Positions 32,006 to 40,769 of a stretch of DNA of 64,000 nt are shown one piece after another. How positions within the stretch are numbered: position 1 is the stretch's first letter; every line of letters begins with the position of its first letter. The DNA is from Neomicrococcus aestuarii (GTDB lineage Bacteria > Actinomycetota > Actinomycetes > Actinomycetales > Micrococcaceae): assembly GCF_014201135.1 (NCBI RefSeq), contig NZ_JACHDR010000001.1, positions 2,170,001-2,234,000 on the forward strand, written 5' to 3'. A model generated the notes under the pieces. The model worked only from the letters and a program-made list of their open reading frames with translations, searched no databases and was not told the origin of the DNA. The translations under genes were made by a program, and so were the position numbers.

Positions 32006-32117
32006 CACCACGCTCACCGAACCACGCAGCGCTTACCTACACAGCGCTTGACCACACTGCGCTCAGCACTCATCTCTCACGACTCAGCGACTGACTCACT
32101 CACAGAAGGGAACGGCA

Positions 32118-32696
32118 ATGTCACCACGCGGCACTCATCGTCCACACCGAGCCCGACCACAAGCGGCAAAAGGATGGCGGCCGGAGAGGCGTCGCTCTCC
32201 CAATATGCAGGACTCTGCTGCGGGTAGTCACAAGCGATTTGAGAGAGATGTAAACAGCGAAGAGCACGTACGTCGCGGAGCGCGGGTACAGGAACGAGTC
32301 CGACGTTTTGATACTCCTCACTTCCCAGAAGACGGTATTGACGACGACACTCGTCGAGCGCGAACGGCTGGTAGTAGTACTGCCGAAGTGGCGGTACTAC
32401 TACCAAGCATCGCGTTGTTGCTCTCGGTGCTCTTGTGGGTGGGAATGGTAGGCGTAGCCCAAATCTCCGTGCAGCAAGCTGCCCGGGAAGCAGCACGCGA
32501 ATTGGCGCGAGGCGAAGATTCTGAATCGTTCATGGCCACCGTCAAGCGGGTGGCCGGCGATCAAGCCACGGGACGTCAAAGCGGCGACGGGAATCTCACC
32601 CGAGTGATCGTCGCAAAGCCCGTCTCCATGGGCGGCATCGAGTGGCTCACCATCCAGGTGTCCGCCGAGGCGAGCGTCTTGAACGAGACCCCGTGA
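32118..32696 (+). CDS. TadE family pseudopilin-like protein
   Basis: 192 residues. A long basic, disordered N-terminus (about 85 residues) precedes SSTAEVAVLLPSIALLLSVLLWVGMVGVAQISVQQAAREAARELARG, the TadE helix and QAAREAAR motif. Such minor pilins sit at the membrane and support Flp assembly. AAGGGA is placed before ATG 32118. The final codon overlaps the next gene's GTG. The N-terminal extension is much longer than in mycobacterial TadE; an internal later start cannot be excluded. Confidence 0.82.
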   Translation: MSPRGTHRPHRARPQAAKGWRPERRRSPNMQDSAAGSHKRFERDVNSEEHVRRGARVQERVRRFDTPHFPEDGIDDDTRRARTAGSSTAEVAVLLPSIALLLSVLLWVGMVGVAQISVQQAAREAARELARGEDSESFMATVKRVAGDQATGRQSGDGNLTRVIVAKPVSMGGIEWLTIQVSAEASVLNETP

Positions 32697-33157
32697 ACAG
32701 CCATCACGCAGCTGAACCTGCGAGCGAAAACGAACGCACCGACGAACCCACTCGGGAACACCACCACGAACCCGGTTTCACACGCAGTCAGGAACGCGGA
32801 GCAGGAAGCGGACTGATGCTGGCACTCATCGGGTCGGCCATCATGCTGATCGGCATGGTGCTAGCGATCGTCACAAGCGTGAGCGCCCAATCCAAAGCCG
32901 CGACCGCGGCCGACTTAGCTGCGCTCGCAGCAGCAGACGCCGCACGAGGACTGACCTCGGGGGAGCCGTGCCAAGTGGCGGCGCACCTGGCGAGCGCTCA
33001 TGACGCGGAACTGACGTCTTGCCAGCGTGACGCTGGCGGCCCAGGAGCCGTGGCTGTCACGACGCGAGTATCAACGGTCTATTGGCTCGAATGGATACAA
33101 GATTTCGATCTTGCGGGAGTGGGCAAAGCTCGGGCCGGTCCGCCGCCCATCGAGTGA
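32693..33157 (+). CDS. TadE/TadG-like (Rv3654c-type) protein
   Basis: 154 residues. GTG at 32693 overlaps the previous TGA. Hydrophilic N-terminus, then SGLMLALIGSAIMLIGMVLAI, a membrane helix, with SAQSKAATAADLAALAAADA, the Tad helicase-associated Rv3654c-like signature; two cysteines (PCQVAAH, TSCQRD) may form a disulfide. Last gene of the pilus cluster, convergent with the helicase at 33215. A longer frame upstream overlaps tadE and is not used. Confidence 0.8.
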   Translation: MNSHHAAEPASENERTDEPTREHHHEPGFTRSQERGAGSGLMLALIGSAIMLIGMVLAIVTSVSAQSKAATAADLAALAAADAARGLTSGEPCQVAAHLASAHDAELTSCQRDAGGPGAVAVTTRVSTVYWLEWIQDFDLAGVGKARAGPPPIE

Positions 33158-33214
33158 GGGGCGAAGAAGCGTTGCGTGGGTGGCGAATGAAGAGTGAGTC
33201 TCCGTCGCCCGAAC

Positions 33215-35563
33215 TCAGAAACGCGGTGGATGCTGAGGGTAATTCTTCAACAACGCGCCTAACAAGGCGATGGCACCGGACTTGCTCAGCGGGTTGTTCT
33301 TGTTACCGCACTTCGGGCTCTGCACGCAGGACGGGCAACCGGACTCGCATTCGCAGGCAGCAACGGCGTCTCGGGTGGCGGTAATCCACTCGAACGCCCG
33401 CTCATAGCCGCGCTCCACGAATCCTGCGCCGCCGGGGTGACCGTCGTACACAAAAATCGTCGGGGCTTCGGTGTCCACGTGCAGGGCAGTCGAAACGCCG
33501 CCAATATCCCAACGGTCACTCGATGCCACCAAGGGAAGCAATCCGATCATCGCGTGCTCGGCCGCATGCAGAGCGCCAGGAACCTCGTCGATAGAAATAC
33601 CCGCGGCAGCCAAAGAAGTCTCAGGAATCGTGAACCACACGGCCTTCGTATGAAGGTCGCGAGGTGCAAGCTCGAGGGGTTCTTCGCTCAAGATCTCGTT
33701 GCTGATCAGTGCTTTGCGTTGGAAGGACACCACTTGAGTGGTCACCACAACCTCGCCCCAATGAGCGTGAACGGGACCCCAGACGTCCTCTCGGTGAACG
33801 TCAATGACGTCGATCTTGGTGATGTCTCGAGCCTGCGTATAGAAGTTCGGCTTAGCCCGGGTTACGAACACGCAGTGATCGGTCTCGTTGAGCTCATCCA
33901 CCACGAAGGTTTGGCCCTGATGGGTATAGATGGCCCCGTTGTGAGCTTGGAAATGAGTTTGGGGAGAATCCATGGTGCCCAACAAAGCGCCGGTCTCCGT
34001 ATCCACAATGTTCACCGGACCGCCGCCATCGGCGCGAAGGTTCACCATCCCGGCCGCAGACTGCGGGTGCGCCCAGAACCAACCGGACGGGCGTCGTCGT
34101 AAGTACCCTTGCTCCACCAAACGCTCCAACAAGAACGCGGCTGTGGGTCCAAAGTCCTCGATTTCTTCGGGACGCAACGGGAGTTCCTCGGCCGCCGCAC
34201 ACAAGTGTGGACCAAGCACGTACGGGTTCGACGGGTCAAAAACGGTGGCCTCAACGGAACGATCGAAGATGGCATCCGGGTGATTCACCAAATACGTATC
34301 CAGCGGGTCATCGCTGGCCACGAGGACGGACAAGGCATCTTGCCCGGCACGCCCAGCGCGGCCAATCTGCTGGAAGAAGGACGCTCGAGTGCCCGGCCAG
34401 CCAGAAACCAAGACGGCATCGAGACCAGCGATATCAATCCCCAGTTCAAGAGCCGAGGTGGAAGCGATGCCCAAGAGCTCGCCGTTGCGTAGCCGTGTCT
34501 CGAGCTCGCGCCGCTCTTCGGGCAGGTAGCCCGAACGGTAGGCGGCGACTCGTTGACCCAACCCGGGATCCACCTCAGTCAGATGACTCTGAGTCAGCGA
34601 AGAGATCGCTTCGGCACCGCGCCGGGACTTGATGAAGGCAATGGTTCGCACATGAGAAGACACCAAATTCGCCAACAAGTCAGAGGTTTCAGCCACCACG
34701 GATCGGCGACGTGGAGCACCGTTCTCGTCCGCAAAATCGGTAAGCGGCGGCTCCCACAACGCCACGGTGACCTCACCATGCGGTGAGAAGTCCGTGGCGA
34801 CCGCGGTAGCGGGCTGGCCGATGAGCTTGCCGAAGGAAAGCTCGGGCTCGGCGGAAGTGGCGGAAGCGCCAATGAACACTGGAGCTGATCCGAAGCGTCG
34901 GCAAATCCGATTCAGGCGCCGCATCAGGTTGGCAATATGTGAACCGAAGACACCTTTGTAGGAGTGGGCTTCGTCGATGATGACGAAAGATAGGTCTCGG
35001 AAGAAGCGCGACCACTGGGCGTGGTTGCCCAGGATCCCGTAGTGCAACATGTCTGGGTTGGTCAGCAAAAAGTTGGCGTGATCCCGGATCCAGCGGCGTT
35101 CCTGAGGGTCGGTGTCGCCGTCGTACGTCTCCGCACGCAAGCCCGGCAATCGCAACTCGCGCAACGAGGTGAGCTGATCCGCTGACAGCGCTTTCGTCGG
35201 AGCCAAATACAGAACCGTCGCAGCGCTACCGGCCGCAGTAGCACCACCGGATACGCCCCCAGCAGCCTCACCTGCAAGAATCCGTGACAGCGAGGGCATC
35301 AAGTACGCCAACGACTTTCCGGACGCAGTGCCGGTAGCAAGAATGACGTTGCTCCCGTTCCACGCGTGCTGCGCGGCTTCCACTTGGTGCAACCAAGGGC
35401 GCTCCACGCAACGACGCTCGTAGGCTTCGCGCAAGGAAGGCGCAACCCACTCGGGCCACGGGCCCGTGACAGCGTCGCGAGACGGAACCTGATGGACGTG
35501 GCGCAACGATTCAGGGGCGTCCCCGTGCCCCAACAAAGGAATGAGGGTGCGGAAATCGGTCAC
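33215..35563 (-). CDS. DEAD/DEAH helicase with DUF1998 domain
   Basis: 782 residues. SF2 motifs: HQVEAAQHAW (Q-like), ATGTASGKSLAY (Walker A), LAPTKALSADQ, VIIDEAHSYKG (DEAH), GASATSAEP, and C-terminal GRAGRAGQD (VI). The C-terminal zinc site is CECESGCPSCVQSPKCGN of the DUF1998/Hrq1 (RecQ4-like) group, linked to DNA cross-link repair (MrfA in Bacillus). GTG start at 35561-35563. Its place between the pilus genes and topA repeats the order seen in Mycobacterium (Rv3649). Confidence 0.93.
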   Translation of the reverse strand: MTDFRTLIPLLGHGDAPESLRHVHQVPSRDAVTGPWPEWVAPSLREAYERRCVERPWLHQVEAAQHAWNGSNVILATGTASGKSLAYLMPSLSRILAGEAAGGVSGGATAAGSAATVLYLAPTKALSADQLTSLRELRLPGLRAETYDGDTDPQERRWIRDHANFLLTNPDMLHYGILGNHAQWSRFFRDLSFVIIDEAHSYKGVFGSHIANLMRRLNRICRRFGSAPVFIGASATSAEPELSFGKLIGQPATAVATDFSPHGEVTVALWEPPLTDFADENGAPRRRSVVAETSDLLANLVSSHVRTIAFIKSRRGAEAISSLTQSHLTEVDPGLGQRVAAYRSGYLPEERRELETRLRNGELLGIASTSALELGIDIAGLDAVLVSGWPGTRASFFQQIGRAGRAGQDALSVLVASDDPLDTYLVNHPDAIFDRSVEATVFDPSNPYVLGPHLCAAAEELPLRPEEIEDFGPTAAFLLERLVEQGYLRRRPSGWFWAHPQSAAGMVNLRADGGGPVNIVDTETGALLGTMDSPQTHFQAHNGAIYTHQGQTFVVDELNETDHCVFVTRAKPNFYTQARDITKIDVIDVHREDVWGPVHAHWGEVVVTTQVVSFQRKALISNEILSEEPLELAPRDLHTKAVWFTIPETSLAAAGISIDEVPGALHAAEHAMIGLLPLVASSDRWDIGGVSTALHVDTEAPTIFVYDGHPGGAGFVERGYERAFEWITATRDAVAACECESGCPSCVQSPKCGNKNNPLSKSGAIALLGALLKNYPQHPPRF

Positions 35564-35595
35564 AGTACGTCAGCTACAGGGAGGGCAGACGAAGA

Positions 35596-35621
35596 TCGGC
35601 GAACCGTTTCCGATTCGCCGA
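35596..35621 (-). promoter_or_regulatory. 8-bp hairpin between acetyltransferase and helicase
   Basis: TCGGCGAA (35596-35603) and TTCGCCGA (35614-35621) pair around a 10-base loop. It lies after the stop of the upstream minus-strand gene and 33 bases before the helicase start: a weak terminator or leader hairpin. Confidence 0.4.
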
Positions 35622-35649
35622 CGACGTCAATCCAAAGTGTGTTGTTCAA

Positions 35650-36345
35650 TCAGGAGTGCGCGGTGGGGCTGTTCACGATGTGAGGCTCGCCGCCCTCGAA
35701 CACCAGCGCGTAGCCGAGGGTCTTCCAACCCAAGTACTTGTAGAGCTCCTGGCCGTCCTGTGTTGCCACCAAAAGGCCATCTTCAACTTCGTCCTCCAAC
35801 GCGATTGCAGCGAGAGCGCGCATGACGAGGGAAGCGAAACCGCGGCGGCGGTAATCGGCGGCGGTGAGGATGCGGTCGAAGACGGCGACGTCTCCCACTA
35901 CAGACACGTGGCCGGAAGCCGCAACAATGTCATGGTCATCTTCTGGGTGCAAAGACACCCATGCGTGCTGACCTTCACGCTCAATCTGCCACTCAAAACC
36001 CTCGGCGGGCTTCGGGTCTTCAACATCGTGCCCAGCCATGTCCGTGGACATGATGACTTCGTCCTGAGCAACGATTGACATGCCAGCGGTACGCGCGGCA
36101 CCAACAAGTTCGTGAGTCTTATCCGTGAACGCCACCAAGCGGCGGTTCGGGTGCTTAATGAGAGTCTCGGCGATAGCCACCAGCTCTTCGTTGGTGGGCT
36201 CGTGGACTACATATTCCCAGTCGCCCGTAGTGTCGTGACGCAACGACGCGTGAACGCGGCCGTCGTGACGGTTCTCGTAGCCGCGGGCGCCAGACCAGCC
36301 GGTGACCCAGGTGCCAATCAATTCATCGTTCGCGGAGTTAGCCAT
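35650..36345 (-). CDS. GNAT family N-acetyltransferase
   Basis: 231 residues. The acetyl-CoA site is visible as ADYRRRGFASLVMRALAA, and TQDGQELYKYLGWKTLG is the C-terminal GNAT motif. Two acyl-CoA-fold halves may be present, as residues 40-110 resemble another GNAT-like lobe. Substrate unknown. ATG 36343-36345 follows TAAGGT by six bases with no ribosome-binding site. Upstream of the helicase on the same strand. Confidence 0.85.
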   Translation of the reverse strand: MANSANDELIGTWVTGWSGARGYENRHDGRVHASLRHDTTGDWEYVVHEPTNEELVAIAETLIKHPNRRLVAFTDKTHELVGAARTAGMSIVAQDEVIMSTDMAGHDVEDPKPAEGFEWQIEREGQHAWVSLHPEDDHDIVAASGHVSVVGDVAVFDRILTAADYRRRGFASLVMRALAAIALEDEVEDGLLVATQDGQELYKYLGWKTLGYALVFEGGEPHIVNSPTAHS

Positions 36346-36351
36346 AAGACG

Positions 36352-36357
36352 ACCTTA
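36352..36357 (-). promoter_or_regulatory. Putative -10 of leaderless GNAT gene
   Basis: TAAGGT (minus strand), six bases before ATG. Confidence 0.45.
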
Positions 36358-36542
36358 CCTTGAACCATTCCGATCACAGAGTGTGCGTCAAGAGTCGATA
36401 CACGATTGCAACAGCTCTCCCCGCTTCTTCCGAGCTTTCACGCAGGAAATGTCAAGAGTGCCGTGTGACGTGGTTGCGAAAGATGACACGGACGCCAAGT
36501 GTGAGCTGCAGAACGCGGGTCTGTGCGTGACGAAAGATCGCC

Positions 36543-36548
36543 TAAAAT
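36543..36548 (+). promoter_or_regulatory. Putative -10 of leaderless trhO
   Basis: TAAAAT, six bases before the GTG start at 36555. No Shine-Dalgarno is present, so the mRNA likely starts at or near the GTG. Confidence 0.55.
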
Positions 36549-36554
36549 TGATAG

Positions 36555-37481
36555 GTGTCTTTGAGTCGAATTGTCTTGTTTTACGCCTTCACCCCGCTAC
36601 CTGACCCTGAAGCGATCCGCTTGTGGCAGATTTCCCTGCTGGAACAGTGGGGCTTGAAGGGGCGCATTATTGTGTCCAAACACGGCATCAACGGCACCGC
36701 TGGCGGCGAGATCAACGCCCTCAAGCAATACGTTAAGGCCACGCGCCAGCACCCCGGTTTCAAGAAGCTGGATGTGAAGTGGAGCGATGGCGGCGCCGAG
36801 GACTTCCCGCGCATCTCCGTCAAGGCCCGCAAGGAAATCGTGTCTTTCGGCGCACCTGATGAGCTAGTGGTGGATGAGAACGGCGTGGTGGGCGGCGGCG
36901 TTCACTTGCGCCCCGAGCAGGTTCACGAGCTCGTGGAAGAGAAGAAGGCCGCGGGCGAAGAGGTGGTCTTCTTTGATGGCCGCAACGCTTTCGAAGCCCA
37001 GATTGGCCGCTTCAAGAACGCGATTGTCCCCGCGGTAGACACCACGCATGACTTCATCAAGGAACTCGATTCCGGCAAGTACGACGATCTCAAAGACAAG
37101 CCGATCGTCACCTACTGCACCGGCGGTATCCGATGCGAAGTCCTCTCGGCGCTCATGAAGAACCGCGGCTTCAAAGAGGTTTACCAGATCCAGGGCGGCA
37201 TTGTCCGTTACGGCGAAACCTTCGGTGACGCCGGCCTTTGGGAAGGTTCCCTCTACGTCTTTGACCGTCGCATGCACATGGAGTTCACACCGGAAGCTGT
37301 CACCATCGGCGAGTGCGTGCACTGTGGCAAGGGCACCAACAAGTTCGAAAACTGCTCGAACTTGTCCTGCCGTAACTTGCGTTTATTCTGCGCGGAGTGC
37401 GCCGCTGATCCCGTCAAGCGCGATTGCGGTCAGTGCTCAGATGAGCCCAAGGTCCTCGCGAGCGAAGGCGTGAACGCTTAG
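36555..37481 (+). CDS. trhO: tRNA uridine-34 hydroxylase TrhO (rhodanese-like)
   Basis: 308 residues. N-terminal [12 protein letters not shown] and [10 protein letters not shown] belong to the YceA/TrhO domain; the rhodanese domain has the catalytic Cys in YCTGGIRCE (about residue 190). The C-terminal region has a Cys-rich zinc-type cluster ([32 protein letters not shown]). TrhO makes 5-hydroxyuridine at tRNA position 34 using O2. GTG at 36555 is read as the start, with TAAAAT six bases before it. Convergent with the next GNAT gene. Confidence 0.92.
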   Translation: MSLSRIVLFYAFTPLPDPEAIRLWQISLLEQWGLKGRIIVSKHGINGTAGGEINALKQYVKATRQHPGFKKLDVKWSDGGAEDFPRISVKARKEIVSFGAPDELVVDENGVVGGGVHLRPEQVHELVEEKKAAGEEVVFFDGRNAFEAQIGRFKNAIVPAVDTTHDFIKELDSGKYDDLKDKPIVTYCTGGIRCEVLSALMKNRGFKEVYQIQGGIVRYGETFGDAGLWEGSLYVFDRRMHMEFTPEAVTIGECVHCGKGTNKFENCSNLSCRNLRLFCAECAADPVKRDCGQCSDEPKVLASEGVNA

Positions 37482-37507
37482 TTCTGCACTGATAGAAGGA
37501 CAGCGGA

Positions 37508-38107
37508 TTACGACGACGCTGGCCACAGTCCGGTAGCACCGTCTTGCGGATCGAGGTCCTCAGTTTCGGTGCGGTACACGGTAAGTCCGCGGGCTTCGTA
37601 ATTGGGGATAGCGGCGGGCCCGTCGAGGCTGCAGGTGTGCACCCAGACTCGGGACACCGGAGGAAGCGTTTCCCAGCGCGAATCCATGGTCCACGCTTGC
37701 GAGATACCTTCGGTGAGGAGGATTCCGCCTAGTCCTTGGCCGGTGGCTTCGGGGAACAGCCCGAAATACATGATCTCCACTTCGGTGGTGGGGGAAGTGG
37801 CGAGGGAGTCGGCGGTGCCCGTGACTCGGGACACCAGCTCGATGTAACCGGCCGGCGCGTGATTCACGGACAACACGTACGTTTCCGTACCGTCCGCACT
37901 GACGAGCGCTTGCCACTGCTCGCGGGAGAGCACCAGACGATCCGCCCAATACAGCTCACTTCCCACACTGCGGTACAAGAACTTGGAGAAGTCCGCCGAA
38001 ATATGCGGAACTAAGGCAATCTCGCAGTGTTCGGGCAGGGCCCGGCTGGCAGGGCGCAACACGAAGGGGCTGCGCATTTCTAGGTACGTTGTCGTTACTT
38101 CAACCAC
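37508..38107 (-). CDS. GNAT family N-acetyltransferase
   Basis: About 199 residues. EIMYFGLFPEATGQGLGGILLTEGI gives the Q/RxxGxG/A CoA loop; SRVWVHTCSLDGPAAIPNYEARGL is the C-terminal GNAT strand, as in YhbS-like enzymes. The open frame runs to 38266 over the divergent methyltransferase promoter, so the GTG at 38105-38107, seven bases after TAGGGT, is a better start than the far-upstream ATG. Substrate unknown. Divergent from the DUF7059 methyltransferase. Confidence 0.75.
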   Translation of the reverse strand: MVEVTTTYLEMRSPFVLRPASRALPEHCEIALVPHISADFSKFLYRSVGSELYWADRLVLSREQWQALVSADGTETYVLSVNHAPAGYIELVSRVTGTADSLATSPTTEVEIMYFGLFPEATGQGLGGILLTEGISQAWTMDSRWETLPPVSRVWVHTCSLDGPAAIPNYEARGLTVYRTETEDLDPQDGATGLWPASS

Positions 38108-38114
38108 ACTGACT

Positions 38115-38175
38115 ACCCTACTCACGGTGAGCCGCCAAGTGGCGGCGCTGATTCGCACCATTGCCGCACTAAAAT
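38115..38175. promoter_or_regulatory. Divergent leaderless promoters, GNAT and methyltransferase
   Basis: TAGGGT on the minus strand (38115-38120) is seven bases before the GNAT GTG; TAAAAT on the plus strand (38170-38175) is six bases before the methyltransferase GTG. Confidence 0.5.
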
Positions 38176-38181
38176 AAGCCC

Positions 38182-39825
38182 GTGACTTTCTCTTCTTCCG
38201 CAAGCCCCGAATTTGCTGCGGTTCCGGACGCTCCCGCAAGTGGCGACGTCGTACTTCTTGACGCACTAGCAGCGGAACTGGAACGTGCCCGCTTTGACTA
38301 TGACGGTATTGAAGCGTTCTTGGGGCGTGAAGAATTTGCCGCGCTGGACCGGGATCAGACCGTGCCTGCGCGCCGCGTGATCGCCCGAGAATTCCAGAAC
38401 CCCACGCCTAATCCGCTGGCAGTATTTCTGAGCCTGTTCCTGCTGGGTGATGAGGTGAATGCCGCGCTCGTGGGGGACGCGTTTCCGACCCTCGGCGTTG
38501 AGGGACTCGAAGAGTTGCGCCTGATTGAATGGACGGACTTCGGGGTTAGGTCCACGGTAGATCTGCGTCCTTTCGCCTCGGACACCACTGAAATCTGGGT
38601 TGCGAGCGATCTGGGATCCTCACAATCAAGCGGCGCACTGCGCACGGACTACGTCCTCGGCATCGGCCAGGCATCCCTCACGCTCGCGCGCTTTGTGAAC
38701 CGCGAACCCGTCCAGCACGCGCTGGATCTGGGAACCGGCTGCGGAATCCAGACCTTCCACCTGCTGGAGCACAGCGAACGCGTCACCGCCACGGATATCT
38801 CTGACCGCGCCCTCGCCTATACGCGCTTCAATGTGTTGCTCAACCGCCGCACGTGGGGACTCGAACCGCGAGATCTCAAGCGCGGCGGACGCCTGCACTT
38901 GGTTAAGGGGGACATGCTCAAGCCGGTGGCCGGCGAGCGCTTTGACCTAGTGGTCACTAACCCGCCGTTCGTCATCACTCCTCGCGTGCCCGGCCGCGAC
39001 GTCTATACCTACCGCGACGGTGGACGTCCGGGGGACCGCCTGGTCGGTGAGCTGATTCGCGATGTCCCCACGGTGTTGGCGCCGCACGGCAACGTGTACA
39101 TGCTCGCCAACTGGGAGATTTCAGGCGAGGGAGAAGACCTCTCGCAGATGGACTGGCGAGAACGCCCTCAGGAATGGGTGGCCGCGGCGCGATCGGCCGG
39201 ACACGATCTGGATGCGTGGTTCATTCAGCGCGACCAGGCCAACGGGTACGAGTACGCCGAAACGTGGCTGCGCGACGCGGCCGAGGCGCGGGACCCGCAG
39301 CTCTACGCAGATCGCTACGGCCAATACTTGGATGACTTTGCGGCTCGATCTGTCGCCGGCGTGGGCTTTGGCCTGGTGTGGTTGCGCGCCCGCGGGGGAG
39401 CGGTGGACCGTTTCGAAGAGGTGTTGCACCCGCTCGAAGAGCCCATCGGCCCAGCGTTCGCCGCCGCCGTGGAGCGCGCCGATCAGGCCGCTCAGTGGGA
39501 CGTCACCCACGCCTTGCAAGATCAGTTCTTCGCCATCCCCGAGGACGTCACGGAGGAACGCCACCAGCGTCCGGGCTCCGAGCACCCCAGCGTGATTCTG
39601 TTGCGTCAAGGCTCCGGATTCCGCCGCAGCACCATCTTGACGAGCGAGGCCGCAGGCTTCGTCTCGGCCTGTGACGGCGAGTTGAGCGCAGGCGTGCTGG
39701 CTCAAGCGATCGCGACGCTCTCCCCGGACATCGCTGAAGAGGATGAACCTGCCTTCATCGACAACCTGTTGGCGCAGATTGAGCACTTGTTCTTGATGGG
39801 ATTCCTGCATGTCACGCATGGCTAA
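38182..39825 (+). CDS. DUF7059-type class I SAM-dependent methyltransferase
   Basis: 547 residues. An N-terminal domain (about 20-160) precedes the Rossmann methyltransferase with LDLGTGCGIQTFHLL (182-196), ATDISDRALAYTRFN and VVTNPPF (258-263), as in HemK/RlmG-type N-methylases. NPPF suggests methylation of a planar amide or nucleobase nitrogen. The C-terminal 200 residues form a separate domain. Actinobacterial homologues of this layout are known but substrate is not. GTG 38182 follows TAAAAT by six bases. Confidence 0.85.
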   Translation: MTFSSSASPEFAAVPDAPASGDVVLLDALAAELERARFDYDGIEAFLGREEFAALDRDQTVPARRVIAREFQNPTPNPLAVFLSLFLLGDEVNAALVGDAFPTLGVEGLEELRLIEWTDFGVRSTVDLRPFASDTTEIWVASDLGSSQSSGALRTDYVLGIGQASLTLARFVNREPVQHALDLGTGCGIQTFHLLEHSERVTATDISDRALAYTRFNVLLNRRTWGLEPRDLKRGGRLHLVKGDMLKPVAGERFDLVVTNPPFVITPRVPGRDVYTYRDGGRPGDRLVGELIRDVPTVLAPHGNVYMLANWEISGEGEDLSQMDWRERPQEWVAAARSAGHDLDAWFIQRDQANGYEYAETWLRDAAEARDPQLYADRYGQYLDDFAARSVAGVGFGLVWLRARGGAVDRFEEVLHPLEEPIGPAFAAAVERADQAAQWDVTHALQDQFFAIPEDVTEERHQRPGSEHPSVILLRQGSGFRRSTILTSEAAGFVSACDGELSAGVLAQAIATLSPDIAEEDEPAFIDNLLAQIEHLFLMGFLHVTHG

Positions 39826-39854
39826 ACGCAACAATTTGCGAGGAATGCAACGTG

Positions 39855-39893
39855 TTCGCGTCATTTTGAGTGATGCGTCACACCAGACGCGAA
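39855..39893. promoter_or_regulatory. Nested inverted repeat, candidate operator
   Basis: Outer arms TTCGCGTC (39855-39862) and GACGCGAA (39886-39893) enclose GTGATGCGTCAC (39870-39881). A TAGACT -10-like box is at 39902-39907. The nested symmetric layout just before a winged-helix regulator gene suggests an autoregulatory operator. Confidence 0.45.
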
Positions 39894-39915
39894 ACAACCA
39901 TTAGACTTTTCCCTC

Positions 39916-40614
39916 ATGATGCAGAACAGTTCCAATGGCATTCCGGAGAAGGCCGAAGCGTTACGTAAGAACGCCGCTAACGCCGTCGTCATCTCCGATC
40001 CCCAGGCCATCCGCGCGCTCGCTCACGAAGCGCGACTGGAGGCTTTGGAGGAGCTTTTCGCGTCCCAAGCTTCCCGCACGGCAACGGAACTTGCCTCCCG
40101 GTGCCAGCTCACGCCGAGCGCCATGAGCTATCACTTGCGCGCCCTCGAGAAATACGGGTACGTGACGCGCGCGCCGAGCGAAGGTGACGGGCGTGAACGG
40201 CGCTGGCGGGCCGCTGGCGATCACTTGGTGGTGGGTTCGTTCCGCGAATCCTATGCCGCGAAGAACGCGTTCTTGAGCGTGCAGCTCAACACGTTCCGCG
40301 ATCGCCTCACGAGCGAAATTCAGTTTCGCGAGGCCGAACGCGCCGAGAACATCGAGCCGCCAGCAGACCGTGCGCCGGTACTGTCCGCGGGCATGATGTT
40401 CATGAACGAAGAGAAGCAGAAAGAATTCATCCGCAAGATGTACGCGCTCGTTGATGAATACGAGCACGTCTCCGGTCCCGAGGACCGTTCCATCGGTGGC
40501 GAGCGCCTCTATTACATGTTGTCGTTGCTGCCCGAGCGCGGTCACGCTGGAGGCGCACCGGCCGTTGCTGAGGATGATTTCGTGGAGCACGACGACGCTG
40601 AGGCCACTTCTTAA
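39916..40614 (+). CDS. ArsR-like winged-helix transcriptional regulator
   Basis: 232 residues. HTH: ALAHEARLEALEELFASQASRTATELASRCQLTPSAMSYHLRALEKYGYV (about 33-82) is a typical ArsR-type winged helix, with a C-terminal region of unclear ligand type (EEKQKEFIRKMYALVDEYEHV). No cysteine pair of metal sensors is seen. ATG ATG start; TAGACT ends 8 bases before it. It precedes topA by about 155 bases and has its own candidate operator. Confidence 0.85.
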   Translation: MMQNSSNGIPEKAEALRKNAANAVVISDPQAIRALAHEARLEALEELFASQASRTATELASRCQLTPSAMSYHLRALEKYGYVTRAPSEGDGRERRWRAAGDHLVVGSFRESYAAKNAFLSVQLNTFRDRLTSEIQFREAERAENIEPPADRAPVLSAGMMFMNEEKQKEFIRKMYALVDEYEHVSGPEDRSIGGERLYYMLSLLPERGHAGGAPAVAEDDFVEHDDAEATS

Positions 40615-40769
40615 ATAGTTCTTGCGTCGGCGGGCATTGAGTTGGGTGCGATACAGTCATCTGCGCAAGGGCTCCTGCAGTTTTGCGGAGAATTCCGCGG
40701 ATGCAGTTACTCTTGAAAACAAGTGTCTCGTGTTAAAGACGCGTGGTTAAGGCAGTAAAGAGGAGTCCA

